Source: Comamonas sp. lk
Lineage (GTDB): Bacteria > Pseudomonadota > Gammaproteobacteria > Burkholderiales > Burkholderiaceae_C
Length of the DNA stretch: 49,326 nucleotides
Assembly: GCA_945875225.1 (NCBI GenBank)
Contig: CAMCJY010000001.1
Location: 1 to 49,326 of the forward strand
Reading direction: 5' to 3'
Part shown: one piece after another, positions 26,580 to 35,137 of the stretch
Position numbering within the stretch: the stretch's first letter is position 1
Layout of the letters: every line of letters starts with the position of its first letter
Made by a program: the position numbers and the translations under genes
Notes under the pieces: generated by a model
Told to the model about the DNA's origin: nothing
What the model saw: only the letters and a program-made list of their open reading frames with translations
Databases searched by the model: none

Positions 26580-27658
26580 TGGCCACGAACGCAGCACGCA
26601 CCCCCTGCGCCTTGGTGATGGCCGGAGGTACGGGCGGGCACATCTTTCCTGGCCTGGCGATTGCGCAAGCCTTGCGCGACAAGGGCTGGCGTGTGCATTG
26701 GCTGGGCGCACCGAACAGCATGGAAAGCCGCCTAGTGCCGCCGCGCGGTTTTGCACTGGAAACCATTGCATTTTCCGGCGTGCGCGGCAAAGGCACTAGC
26801 AACCTACTGTGGCTGCCACTGCGCCTGCTGCGCGCCTGCTGGCAAAGCCTGGCGGTACTGGGCCGGGTGCAGCCCGATGTGGTGCTGGGATTTGGCGGCT
26901 ACATCAGCCTGCCCGGCGGTTTAATGAGCGCGCTCAAGCGCATACCGCTGCTGGTACACGAGCAAAACTCGGTAGCCGGGGCTGCCAACAGAGTATTGGC
27001 TCGCGTGGCGCGCCGCGCATTTAGCGCCTTTCCCGCTGCGCTGGACGCAGCGCAGCATGTGGGCAACCCCTTGCGCGCCGAGTTTTTGGTTCAAGACGCG
27101 CCGGATCAGCGTTTTGCCGGTCGCAGCGGGCCCTTACAAATTCTGGTGCTGGGCGGCAGCCTGGGCGCCAGCGCGCTCAACCGCATCGTGCCGCAAGCCC
27201 TGGCTTTATTGCCCGCCGACCTGCGCCCGAGCGTTATCCACCAAAGTGGCGAGCAGCATATTGATGCGCTGCGCACCCACTACGCGCAAACCGGGGTGCA
27301 GGCCACGCTTGTTCCCTTTATAGACGACACGGCCAGCGCCATGGCACTGGCCGACCTGGTGATTTGCCGCGCAGGCGCGAGCACCGTGACCGAAATCGCG
27401 GCGGTAGGCGCCGCGGCTTTGTTCATCCCCTTCCCTGCGGCGGTGGACGACCACCAGACGCATAACGCCCGCTTTCTGGTGGACCAGGGCGCCGCGTGCC
27501 TGATGCCGCAGCACAGCTTGACGCCCGAGGGCCTGGCCCACTGGCTGCAAGCCTGCGATCGGGCCACTTTATTGCGCACTGCGCAAGCAGCTAAAGGCCT
27601 GCAAAACCTGGCTGCAACTACGGCCATGGTGCAGGCTTGTGAGGAGATCGTGGCATGA
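26576..27658 (+). CDS. murG: Lipid II synthase, UDP-GlcNAc transferase MurG
   Basis: Adds GlcNAc to lipid I on the cytoplasmic face of the membrane. The 360-residue GT-B protein has the N-terminal glycine loop GGTGGHIFPGLAIAQAL, GGYISLPGG, HEQNSVAGAANR and the UDP-GlcNAc site RAGASTVTEIAAVG followed by FPAAVDDHQTHNA. The start is ATGATG, overlapping ftsW. It overlaps murC by 4 bases. Confidence 0.97.
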   Translation: MMATNAARTPCALVMAGGTGGHIFPGLAIAQALRDKGWRVHWLGAPNSMESRLVPPRGFALETIAFSGVRGKGTSNLLWLPLRLLRACWQSLAVLGRVQPDVVLGFGGYISLPGGLMSALKRIPLLVHEQNSVAGAANRVLARVARRAFSAFPAALDAAQHVGNPLRAEFLVQDAPDQRFAGRSGPLQILVLGGSLGASALNRIVPQALALLPADLRPSVIHQSGEQHIDALRTHYAQTGVQATLVPFIDDTASAMALADLVICRAGASTVTEIAAVGAAALFIPFPAAVDDHQTHNARFLVDQGAACLMPQHSLTPEGLAHWLQACDRATLLRTAQAAKGLQNLAATTAMVQACEEIVA

Positions 27659-29079
27659 AACACGCGGTACGCCATATTCACTTTGTCGGCATCGGCGGCT
27701 CGGGTATGTCGGGCATTGCCGAGATCCTGCACAACCTGGGCTACCGCATCAGCGGCTCGGACCTGAGTGACAGCACCACCCTGCAACGTCTGGGCACTTT
27801 GGGTATCCGCACTTTTGTCGGTCACCATACCGAGCATGTGGCAGGTGCCGACGCAGTGGTGACCTCCACCGCCGTGCAAGCCACCAACCCCGAAGTGCTG
27901 CAAGCACGCGTGATGCATATCCCGGTGGTGCCACGCGCACTGATGCTGGCCGAACTGATGCGGCTTAAACAAGGTATTGCGATTGCCGGTACCCACGGCA
28001 AAACCACCACCACCAGCCTGGTGGCCAGCGTGCTGGCCGAAGCCGGCCTGGACCCGACTTTTGTCATCGGCGGGCGTCTGAACAGTGCCGGTGCCAATGC
28101 GCGCCTGGGTCAGGGCGAGTACATCGTGGTCGAGGCCGACGAGTCCGATGCCTCCTTCCTCAACCTGCTGCCGGTGATGGCCGTGGTGACGAATATCGAC
28201 GCCGACCATATGGAAACCTATGGACACGACTTTGGCCGCTTGCAGCAAGCCTTTGTCGATTTTCTGCACCGCATGCCGTTTTATGGCACCGCCGTGCTGT
28301 GCACCGATGACGCCGCAGTGCGCGCCATTGTGGACCAGGTGACCTGCCCGGTCACTAGCTATGGCATCAATGCCGAGGCCCAGGTACGCGCACTCGATAT
28401 CCGAGCGGTGCATGGTCAAATGCATTTCCGGGTGCAAAGGCGCAATGGCGTCACCTTGCCTGATCTGGACATTGTGCTCAACCTGCCTGGGCACCATAAC
28501 GTGCTCAACGCCCTATCGGCCATCGCGATTGCGGTGGAGCTCAACATCCCCGATGCGGCGGTGCAAAAAGCCTTACGCGAATTCAAGGGCGTGGCCAGGC
28601 GCTTTCAGCGCTACGGCGACCACGCCCTGCCCGGCGGCGGCGGCGTAACCGTGGTGGACGATTACGGCCACCATCCGGTGGAAATGGCGGCCACGCTGGA
28701 AGCGGCACGCGGTGCCTTCCCCGGTCGGCGACTCATACTGGCCTTCCAACCGCACCGCTTTACCCGCACCCGCGACTGCTTTGAGGACTTCGTCAAAGTC
28801 ATGGGCTTGGCCGATGTGGTGCTACTGGCCGAGGTGTATTCCGCGGGCGAGGCGCCTATCGTGGCCGCAGACAGCCGCGCCCTGGCCCGCGCCATGCGGG
28901 TGCGCGGCAATACCGACCCGGTGTTTGTGGATGCCATCGGCGAGATGGCCGCTACCGCTGTACGCAATGCACGGGATGGCGATGTGCTGCTCTGCATGGG
29001 CGCAGGCTCCATCAGCGCGGTACCCGGACAGATCGTGGCGCTCTTGCGCCAAAGCGCCACGCGGGAGGGCAGCCTATGA
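27655..29079 (+). CDS. murC: UDP-MurNAc:L-alanine ligase
   Basis: First amino-acid addition to UDP-MurNAc. The 474-residue product starts with HFVGIGGSGMSGIAEIL (UDP-binding Rossmann motif), has the ATP loop GTHGKTTTT (Lys116), EADESDASFL, NIDADHMETY and the C-terminal DDYGHHPVE. A related paralogue, mpl, lies at 42-43.5 kb on the other strand. Both ends overlap neighbours by 4 bases. Confidence 0.97.
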   Translation: MKHAVRHIHFVGIGGSGMSGIAEILHNLGYRISGSDLSDSTTLQRLGTLGIRTFVGHHTEHVAGADAVVTSTAVQATNPEVLQARVMHIPVVPRALMLAELMRLKQGIAIAGTHGKTTTTSLVASVLAEAGLDPTFVIGGRLNSAGANARLGQGEYIVVEADESDASFLNLLPVMAVVTNIDADHMETYGHDFGRLQQAFVDFLHRMPFYGTAVLCTDDAAVRAIVDQVTCPVTSYGINAEAQVRALDIRAVHGQMHFRVQRRNGVTLPDLDIVLNLPGHHNVLNALSAIAIAVELNIPDAAVQKALREFKGVARRFQRYGDHALPGGGGVTVVDDYGHHPVEMAATLEAARGAFPGRRLILAFQPHRFTRTRDCFEDFVKVMGLADVVLLAEVYSAGEAPIVAADSRALARAMRVRGNTDPVFVDAIGEMAATAVRNARDGDVLLCMGAGSISAVPGQIVALLRQSATREGSL

Positions 29080-30065
29080 GCACGGCCACCCAATTACAGA
29101 CAAGCGCCATGGGCAAAGTCGCGGTGTTGATGGGCGGCAGCTCGGCAGAGCGGGAGATTTCTTTGCTTTCGGGCCAGGGCGTGCTGACGGCGCTGCAATC
29201 ACGCGGTATTGATGCACACGCGTTTGACCCGCAGCAGCGTTCCTTGTGGGAACTCAAAGAGCAAGCCTTTAGCCGTTGCTTTATCGCCCTGCATGGCCGC
29301 CATGGCGAAGACGGCACGGTGCAAGGTGCGCTGGAGTTGTTGGGTATTCCCTACACCGGCTCGGGCGTGATGGCATCTAGCATTTCCATAGACAAAGTCA
29401 TGACCAAGCGCGTTTGGATTGCCGAGGGAATCCCAACACCCAAATACATCGCGCTGCAGCAGGGGAGCTTTGATCGGCACCAGGTGATTGAGATTCCAGA
29501 CGCATTGGGCCTACCAGTAATCGTTAAGCCGGCGCGCGAAGGCTCATCTATTGGACTTAGCAAGGTTATAGGCTATTCCGGTATGGCCGCGGCGATCGAA
29601 CTGGCCGGAACACTCGATGCTGACATTCTTTGCGAGGAGTGCATCGAAGGCGATGAAGTTACTTGCCCGGTCATCGGTGAGGGTGCCAACGCGCATGCCT
29701 TGCCCGTGATACGTATCGTCGCGCCAGATGGAAATTACGACTACCAAAACAAGTACTTCACAGAAGATACACACTATTTCGTTCCATCGGGAATCCCCCA
29801 AGGCGAGGAAGAGGCCATTCAGGCACTGGCACTTAAGGCATATCGGGTTCTGGGCTGCCGGGGCTGGGGTCGGGCCGACGTAATGATCCGCGCCAGCGAC
29901 CGCAAACCGTTTTTACTGGAAATGAACACCTCCCCCGGCATGACCAGCCATTCGCTGGTGCCCATGTCTGCGCGCGCTGCCGGCATGTCTTATGAAGACC
30001 TGTGCCTGCAATTGCTGGCCAGCGCGGCGCTAGATGCGGACAGCACCAAGGGGAAGGCTGCATGA
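29076..30065 (+). CDS. ddl: D-alanine:D-alanine ligase
   Basis: ATP-grasp enzyme that makes D-Ala-D-Ala for MurF. The 329-residue product has VLMGGSSAEREISLLSG, FIALHGRHGEDGTVQG, PVIVKPAREGSSIGLSKV, the ATP-grasp acidic block GWGRADVMI and FLLEMNTSPGMTSHSL. Length suits DdlB. From about 29,490 to 29,840 the codon use shifts away from the GC-rich style on both sides (more CTA, CTT, GTT, TCA, GGA, ATA) while the protein remains intact, which suggests a recombined segment. It overlaps murC and ftsQ by 4 bases. Confidence 0.96.
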   Translation: MSTATQLQTSAMGKVAVLMGGSSAEREISLLSGQGVLTALQSRGIDAHAFDPQQRSLWELKEQAFSRCFIALHGRHGEDGTVQGALELLGIPYTGSGVMASSISIDKVMTKRVWIAEGIPTPKYIALQQGSFDRHQVIEIPDALGLPVIVKPAREGSSIGLSKVIGYSGMAAAIELAGTLDADILCEECIEGDEVTCPVIGEGANAHALPVIRIVAPDGNYDYQNKYFTEDTHYFVPSGIPQGEEEAIQALALKAYRVLGCRGWGRADVMIRASDRKPFLLEMNTSPGMTSHSLVPMSARAAGMSYEDLCLQLLASAALDADSTKGKAA

Positions 30066-30850
30066 AGCGCAGCGAAGCCCCGGCCCTCGATGTTCGCCTG
30101 ATGAACGCAGCGGCTATCGTTTTATTTGTAGTGTTTGTACTGGCCTGCGCGCTGGCGCTGACACGCTGGGTCGCCACGCACCAGGTGTTTGCATTTCAAG
30201 GTATCACCGTCATCGGCGATGTCAGCCATTGCAATGCCGCCACCGTGCGCGCGCATATGGTCTCCCGCGTGAAGGGCACTTTTTTCAGCATGGATTTGGG
30301 CAGCACCCGCGATGCCTTTGAAGCCATTCCCTGGGTGCGCAAAGCGGTGGTACACCGCGACTTTCCGAACCACTTGCGCGTTAAGTTGCAAGAGCACCAG
30401 GTGGTCGCTTATTGGGGCGATGAAAGTGAACAGCGCCTACTCAATAGCTATGGCGAAGTGTTTGATGCCAATGCCGGGGAAGTGGAGCAATACGGACTGC
30501 CGCGCCTCAATGGCCCGAAAAACCAGAGCGCGCTGGTGCTAGCCGCCTACCGATTGATAGAGCCACAATTTTCCGCGTTTAACCTGACGATCGAAAGCCT
30601 GGACTTAAGCGTGCAGGGCAGCTGGCGCATAGCCCTGACCGGTGGCGCCCTCATCGAAGCCGGGCGCGGAGACAGCCAAGAGCTGGCCAAGCGCACCCAG
30701 GCGTTTTTGCAAACCCTCTCGCGCGTAGTGGCCCGCTACAGCCGGCCCCTGGGCGCCTTGGAATCGGCCGACTTGCGGCATGAAAACGGTTATGCCATCC
30801 GCTTGCGTGGCGTCAACACGATAGCGACAGCACCTTCCCCCACTCCATGA
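30062..30850 (+). CDS. ftsQ: Cell division protein FtsQ
   Basis: Bitopic divisome protein that binds FtsB/FtsL. The 282-residue product has a short cytoplasmic end, one membrane span (about residues 15-37), a POTRA domain beginning FAFQGITVIGDVSHCNAATV, and a beta domain with the family's GEVFDAN and LPRLNGP blocks. It overlaps ddl by 4 bases and precedes ftsA by 25 bases. Confidence 0.95.
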   Translation: MKRSEAPALDVRLMNAAAIVLFVVFVLACALALTRWVATHQVFAFQGITVIGDVSHCNAATVRAHMVSRVKGTFFSMDLGSTRDAFEAIPWVRKAVVHRDFPNHLRVKLQEHQVVAYWGDESEQRLLNSYGEVFDANAGEVEQYGLPRLNGPKNQSALVLAAYRLIEPQFSAFNLTIESLDLSVQGSWRIALTGGALIEAGRGDSQELAKRTQAFLQTLSRVVARYSRPLGALESADLRHENGYAIRLRGVNTIATAPSPTP

Positions 30851-30875
30851 TGAATAACACAACAGGTAACTAGCT

Positions 30876-32105
30876 ATGGCCCGCGAATACAAAGACTTAG
30901 TCGTTGGACTGGACATCGGAACCGCCAAAGTGATGGCGGTAGTGGCCGAGGTGCTGCCCGACGGCAGCCTGCGTCTGGCAGGTTTTGGCTCGGCGCCTAG
31001 CAGCGGACTCAAGCGCGGCGTGGTAGTCAACATCGATGCCACGGTACACAGCATCCAGCAGGCGCTCAAGGAAGCCGAGTTGATGGCCGATTGCAAAATC
31101 ACCCGCGTCTATACCGGCATTACCGGTAGCCATATTAGGGGCCTGAACTCCAGCGGCATGGTGGCCATCAAAGACCGCGAAGTGAGCCAGGCCGATGTCA
31201 CGCGCGTGGTGGAAACTGCTAAGGCCATCCATATCTCCAGCGACCAGCGCTTACTGCTGGTCGAGCCGCAGGAATTTGTGATAGACGGCCAGGATGTGAA
31301 AGAACCCATTGGCATGAGCGGCATGCGCCTGGAAGCCAAAGTGCATATCGTCACCGGCGCGCAAAGTGCGGCGGAAAACATCATCAAGTGCGTGCGCCGT
31401 TGCGGCCTGGAAGTCGAGCAACTCATGCTCAACCCGCTGGCCTCCAGCCTGTCGGTGCTCACCGAAGACGAGCGCGAACTGGGCGTGGCGCTGGTGGACA
31501 TCGGCGCTGGCACCACCGACATTGCCATCTTCACCAACGGCGCTATCCGCCACACCGCCGTCATCCCGATCGCCGGAGACTTGATTACCAGCGACATCGC
31601 CATGGCGCTGCGCACACCGACCAAGGACGCAGAAGAAATCAAAGTCGAAAGTGGCCACGCCAAGCAAGTGCTGGTGGATCCGGAAGTGCAAGTGGAAGTA
31701 CCCGGCCTGGGCGACCGTGGCCCGCGCATGCTCAGCCGCCAGGCCCTCTCCGGTGTGATCGAGCCGCGCATAGAAGAAATTTTCACCCTGGTCAACCAGG
31801 TCATGCGCGAGTCCGGCTACGAAGAAGTGCTGTCCTCGGGCATTGTGCTGACCGGCGGCAGTTGCCTGATGCCGGGCATGGTGGAGCTGGGCGAAGACAT
31901 TTTTCTCAAGCCGGTGCGCCGGGGCATTCCCCAGTACGCCAATGCCTTGTCCGACATGGTGGCGCAACCCCGCGCCGCCACCGTGATGGGCTTTTTGGAA
32001 GAGGCCCGTATCGCGCGTCTGCGCGGCATCAAAGTGGCCCAAAAAGGCGGCAGCGTGAAGAGCGCATTTGCCCAGATTCGTGATTTTTTTGCAGGAACTT
32101 TCTAA
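30876..32105 (+). CDS. ftsA: Cell division protein FtsA
   Basis: Actin-like protein that ties FtsZ filaments to the membrane. The 409-residue product has the ATP-binding motifs VGLDIGTAKVMAVV, VALVDIGAGTTDIAIF and GIVLTGGSCLMPG, the 1C domain between them, and an amphipathic C-terminal helix (FAQIRDFFAGTF) for membrane binding. It is followed by an unusually long 154-base gap before ftsZ, which gives room for a separate ftsZ promoter. Confidence 0.97.
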   Translation: MAREYKDLVVGLDIGTAKVMAVVAEVLPDGSLRLAGFGSAPSSGLKRGVVVNIDATVHSIQQALKEAELMADCKITRVYTGITGSHIRGLNSSGMVAIKDREVSQADVTRVVETAKAIHISSDQRLLLVEPQEFVIDGQDVKEPIGMSGMRLEAKVHIVTGAQSAAENIIKCVRRCGLEVEQLMLNPLASSLSVLTEDERELGVALVDIGAGTTDIAIFTNGAIRHTAVIPIAGDLITSDIAMALRTPTKDAEEIKVESGHAKQVLVDPEVQVEVPGLGDRGPRMLSRQALSGVIEPRIEEIFTLVNQVMRESGYEEVLSSGIVLTGGSCLMPGMVELGEDIFLKPVRRGIPQYANALSDMVAQPRAATVMGFLEEARIARLRGIKVAQKGGSVKSAFAQIRDFFAGTF

Positions 32106-32259
32106 ATGAAAAACTCCCCGCTCGCGCGCCGCCGCACTTGGCTCCACTGCACTTCGCTTTATCTTTGGATGGCACGCGCTGGGCCGCCGCCAGACCCTGT
32201 TTGTTTTCTCAAGCCTTTCTCATTTTTTTCCATCGCCACGCATACCTTAGGAGCCTCAC

Positions 32260-33549
32260 ATGACCATTGAACTCATCGAAGAAGAAATCTTCAACCAGGG
32301 AACCCTCATCAAAGTCATTGGCGTGGGCGGCGGCGGCGGCAATGCGGTTGAGTACATGATTCAGTCGCACGTGACGGGCGTGGAATTCATCTGCGCCAAC
32401 ACCGATGCGCAGGCACTGAACCGAAGCACCGCACACCGTACGATTCAGCTAGGCGAAACCGGTCTGGGTGCAGGCAGCCGCCCGCACAAAGGACGCGCTG
32501 CTGCAGAGTTGGCCGAAGCGGACATCCGTAGCGCTATTGAAGGCGCCAATATGCTGTTTATTACCGCCGGCATGGGCGGTGGCACCGGCACTGGCGCCGC
32601 CCCCATCATTGCGCGGGTGGCCAAGGAAATGGGCATCTTGACCGTAGGCGTGGTGACCAAGCCTTTCGAATTTGAAGGCGGCCCGCGCATGAAAAACGCG
32701 GACGAAGGCCTGGCCGAGCTGGAAGCCAATGTCGATTCGCTGATCGTGGTGCTCAACGAAAAACTGCTCGAAGTGCTGGGCGACGATATCAGCCAGGATG
32801 AGGCCTTTGCCTATGCCAACGATGTGTTGAAAAACGCCGTAGGCGGCATTGCCGAGATCATCAATGTGCCTGGCCATGTGAACGTGGACTTTGAAGACGT
32901 GCGCACCGTGATGGGCGAGCCCGGTAAAGCCATGATGGGTACCGCCCTGGCCAAAGGCCCAGACCGTGCGCGCATCGCGGCCGAACAAGCCGTGGCCTGC
33001 CCGCTGCTCGAGGGCATAGACCTGTCGGGCGCCAAAGGCGTGCTGGTGCTGATCACCGCGGCCAAAGGTTCGCTCAAATTGAGCGAATCCAAGCTGGCGA
33101 TGAACACCATCCGCGCCTACGCCTCGCCCGAAGCGCATGTGATCTACGGTACCGCTTATGACGACTCGCTGGGCGAAGACGTGCGCGTCACCGTGGTAGC
33201 CACCGGCCTGAGCCGGCCGCGCCGCACTGCGCCTCCGCTGCAAGTGCTGCGCACCGGCACTTACGATGCCGCGCCCTCGGCCATGGCCAACACCCATGCG
33301 GCCATGTCCGCAAGTACGATGCAACGCAGCATGGGCAACAGCACCATGGCGTCGGCCTCAGGCATAGGCGGCAGCACCGGCATCAGCGCCCCGGCACCGG
33401 CGAGCGCCTCCACCGACTACGGCACGCTTCGCACTCCCGCCGTCTGGCGCGGCAGCCGCACCACCGCTGCGCAAAAAGTAGATGCGCTCTCGAGCGGCGG
33501 CATGGACGATTACGAAATCCCGGCCTTCTTGCGCAAGCAAGCGGATTGA
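32260..33549 (+). CDS. ftsZ: Cell division GTPase FtsZ
   Basis: Tubulin homologue that forms the division ring. The 429-residue product has the tubulin signature GGGTGTGAAP (106-115 region), the T7 loop NVDFEDVRTVM, and the C-terminal peptide DDYEIPAFLRKQAD that binds FtsA and other partners. A linker of about 95 residues rich in Ala, Ser, Met and Gly (about 330-415) makes it longer than E. coli FtsZ (383). TAGGAG lies 7 nt before the ATG. The dcw cluster probably ends at an inverted repeat downstream, before lpxC. Confidence 0.97.
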   Translation: MTIELIEEEIFNQGTLIKVIGVGGGGGNAVEYMIQSHVTGVEFICANTDAQALNRSTAHRTIQLGETGLGAGSRPHKGRAAAELAEADIRSAIEGANMLFITAGMGGGTGTGAAPIIARVAKEMGILTVGVVTKPFEFEGGPRMKNADEGLAELEANVDSLIVVLNEKLLEVLGDDISQDEAFAYANDVLKNAVGGIAEIINVPGHVNVDFEDVRTVMGEPGKAMMGTALAKGPDRARIAAEQAVACPLLEGIDLSGAKGVLVLITAAKGSLKLSESKLAMNTIRAYASPEAHVIYGTAYDDSLGEDVRVTVVATGLSRPRRTAPPLQVLRTGTYDAAPSAMANTHAAMSASTMQRSMGNSTMASASGIGGSTGISAPAPASASTDYGTLRTPAVWRGSRTTAAQKVDALSSGGMDDYEIPAFLRKQAD

Positions 33550-33576
33550 TTTTTTCATCGGCCATCGGCGACTTTT

Positions 33577-33626
33577 GTCAAGAGCCGCTCGGTGCGGGCG
33601 CCTAGCCCCATCGATCGGCTCTTGAC
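33577..33626 (+). terminator. Perfect 11-bp inverted repeat between ftsZ and lpxC
   Basis: GTCAAGAGCCG (33577-33587) and CGGCTCTTGAC (33616-33626) are exact reverse complements. Within the 28-nt interval GGGC (33596-33599) and GCCC (33605-33608) can form a second hairpin. Only four T occur nearby (33635-33638), so it may be a weak terminator, an RNA processing/stability element, or an operator for lpxC, whose -10 candidate starts 12 bases later. Confidence 0.5.
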
Positions 33627-33637
33627 GGGCGCGCTTT

Positions 33638-33643
33638 TACAAT
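33638..33643 (+). promoter_or_regulatory. -10 element 6 nt before lpxC start (leaderless candidate)
   Basis: TACAAT, then TGACCC, then the GTG start codon at 33650. No ribosome site is present. Transcription would start at or next to the GTG. No good -35 is seen. Confidence 0.5.
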
Positions 33644-33649
33644 TGACCC

Positions 33650-34573
33650 GTGCTGCAACAAAGAACCCTCAAATCACTGACCCGCGCCGTCGGCGTGGGC
33701 CTGCACAGCGGTCAGCGTGTTGAAATCACCTTGCGGCCGGCAGCGCCCGGAACCGGTATCGTGTTTCGCCGTGTAGACCTTCCCCACCCGGTCGATATCG
33801 CGGTTTCACCGCAAGCGGTCACTGATACGCGGCTGGCTTCTACCCTTTCGCAGGGCGACGCCAAAGTGCATACCGTCGAGCATTTGATGTCGGCCTGCGC
33901 CGGCTTGGGCGTGGACAATTTGTATATTGATATCAATGCCGAGGAAGTTCCTATCCTAGACGGCTCGGCGGCATCATTTGTTTTTCTGCTGCAAAGTGCC
34001 GGCATCGAATTGCAAAACGCGGCGCGCCGCTTTATTCGCGTCAAAGCGCCCATCCGCGTAGAACAGGGCCAGGGAGCCGATCTCAAATGGGCGAGCTTGG
34101 AGCCCTACCATGGCTTTAAGCTGAGTTTTGCCATCGACTTTGCGCATCCGGCCGTGGACTCCACCGGGCAAAGCGTGGAATTTGACTTAAGCCAGGGCTC
34201 GTACGCGCGCGACATTGCACGGGCGCGCACTTTCGGCTTTACCAAGGACGTGGAAATGATGCGCCAAAACGGCCTGGCCTTGGGTGGCGGTCTGGACAAT
34301 GCCATCGTCATGGACGACTACAAAGTGCTCAATTCCGATGGCCTGCGCTATGACGATGAGTTTGTGAAGCACAAGATTTTGGATGCCATGGGCGATCTGT
34401 ATTTGCTGGGCATGCCCTTGCTGGCGCACTACCGCGCCCACCGCTCGGGCCATGCGCTGAACAACCAATTGCTGCGCCAGTTGCAAGCGCAGCCGCAGGA
34501 CTGGGAAGTGCTTACTTTTGACGATGAACGCAGCGCCCCCAAAGGCTTTGCGCAATTGGCACCGGCCTGGTGA
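33650..34573 (+). CDS. lpxC: UDP-3-O-acyl-GlcNAc deacetylase
   Basis: The committed step of lipid A synthesis, a zinc metalloenzyme. The 307-residue product has the first zinc ligand His in VHTVEHLMSA (His78), the general base region around EEVPILDGSA, and the second pair of ligands in KHKILDAMGD (His241, Asp245). It starts with GTG at 33650, six bases after TACAAT and without a Shine-Dalgarno, so it is probably translated from a leaderless message separate from ftsZ. It converges on ruvC with 21 bases between. Confidence 0.96.
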   Translation: MLQQRTLKSLTRAVGVGLHSGQRVEITLRPAAPGTGIVFRRVDLPHPVDIAVSPQAVTDTRLASTLSQGDAKVHTVEHLMSACAGLGVDNLYIDINAEEVPILDGSAASFVFLLQSAGIELQNAARRFIRVKAPIRVEQGQGADLKWASLEPYHGFKLSFAIDFAHPAVDSTGQSVEFDLSQGSYARDIARARTFGFTKDVEMMRQNGLALGGGLDNAIVMDDYKVLNSDGLRYDDEFVKHKILDAMGDLYLLGMPLLAHYRAHRSGHALNNQLLRQLQAQPQDWEVLTFDDERSAPKGFAQLAPAW

Positions 34574-34594
34574 TTGCGCCGCGCAGTGGCAGCC

Positions 34595-35137
34595 TCAGTG
34601 GCTGCGCCCCGACTTGTAACCGGCGCCCGCGCCAATGCCCTGGGCCTTTGCAACGCGTGCCATGGCTGCGCCGGCATGGGCATGGGTAATCGCCAAACCT
34701 AAAGCGTCGGCCGCATCCGGGCCAGGCAGGCCGGGCAGGTCTAACAAGCGGCGCACCATCTCGCGGATTTGCATTTTGTCGGCGCGCCCATAGCCGGCCA
34801 CCGCTTGCTTCATTTGTAATGCCGTGTATTCGGCGACCGGCAATTTGGCATGGACCAAGGCGCTGATCAATGCCCCACGTGCCTGGCCTAGCAGTAAAGT
34901 GGACTGCGGGTTGACATTCACAAACACGATTTCCACGGCGGCGTAATCGGGCTGGTAGCGTTGCACCACCTCGGCCAAACCGTTAAACAAGGCTTCGATG
35001 CGATCGGGCAAGGCCTGGCTGGCCAGGCCTTGGGTGCTGATGGTGCCGCTGGCCACGTAGCGAAGGCTGCTGCCTTGCTGGTCCAGCACGCCAAAGCCCG
35101 TGGTGCGCAGGCCGGGATCGACGCCCAAAATTTTCAT
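34595..35137 (-). CDS. ruvC: Holliday junction endonuclease RuvC
   Basis: Resolves Holliday junctions together with RuvAB. The 180-residue product has the four catalytic acidic residues in the expected places: Asp7 (ILGVDPG), Glu69 (AAVEIVF), Asp141 and Asp144 (GPDAADALG). It starts in an ATGA overlap with the stop of mtgA. The ruvAB genes are not next to it in this window. Confidence 0.96.
   Translation of the reverse strand: MKILGVDPGLRTTGFGVLDQQGSSLRYVASGTISTQGLASQALPDRIEALFNGLAEVVQRYQPDYAAVEIVFVNVNPQSTLLLGQARGALISALVHAKLPVAEYTALQMKQAVAGYGRADKMQIREMVRRLLDLPGLPGPDAADALGLAITHAHAGAAMARVAKAQGIGAGAGYKSGRSH

Noticed and set aside
27280..28497. 405-codon open frame antisense to murG and murC
   Set aside because: Shadow frame across two certain genes.
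32106..32270. 54-codon frame starting directly after the ftsA stop and ending inside ftsZ
   Set aside because: No ribosome site, unusual composition (Arg, Trp, Pro), and it would run over the ftsZ start. More likely untranslated leader with an ftsZ promoter.
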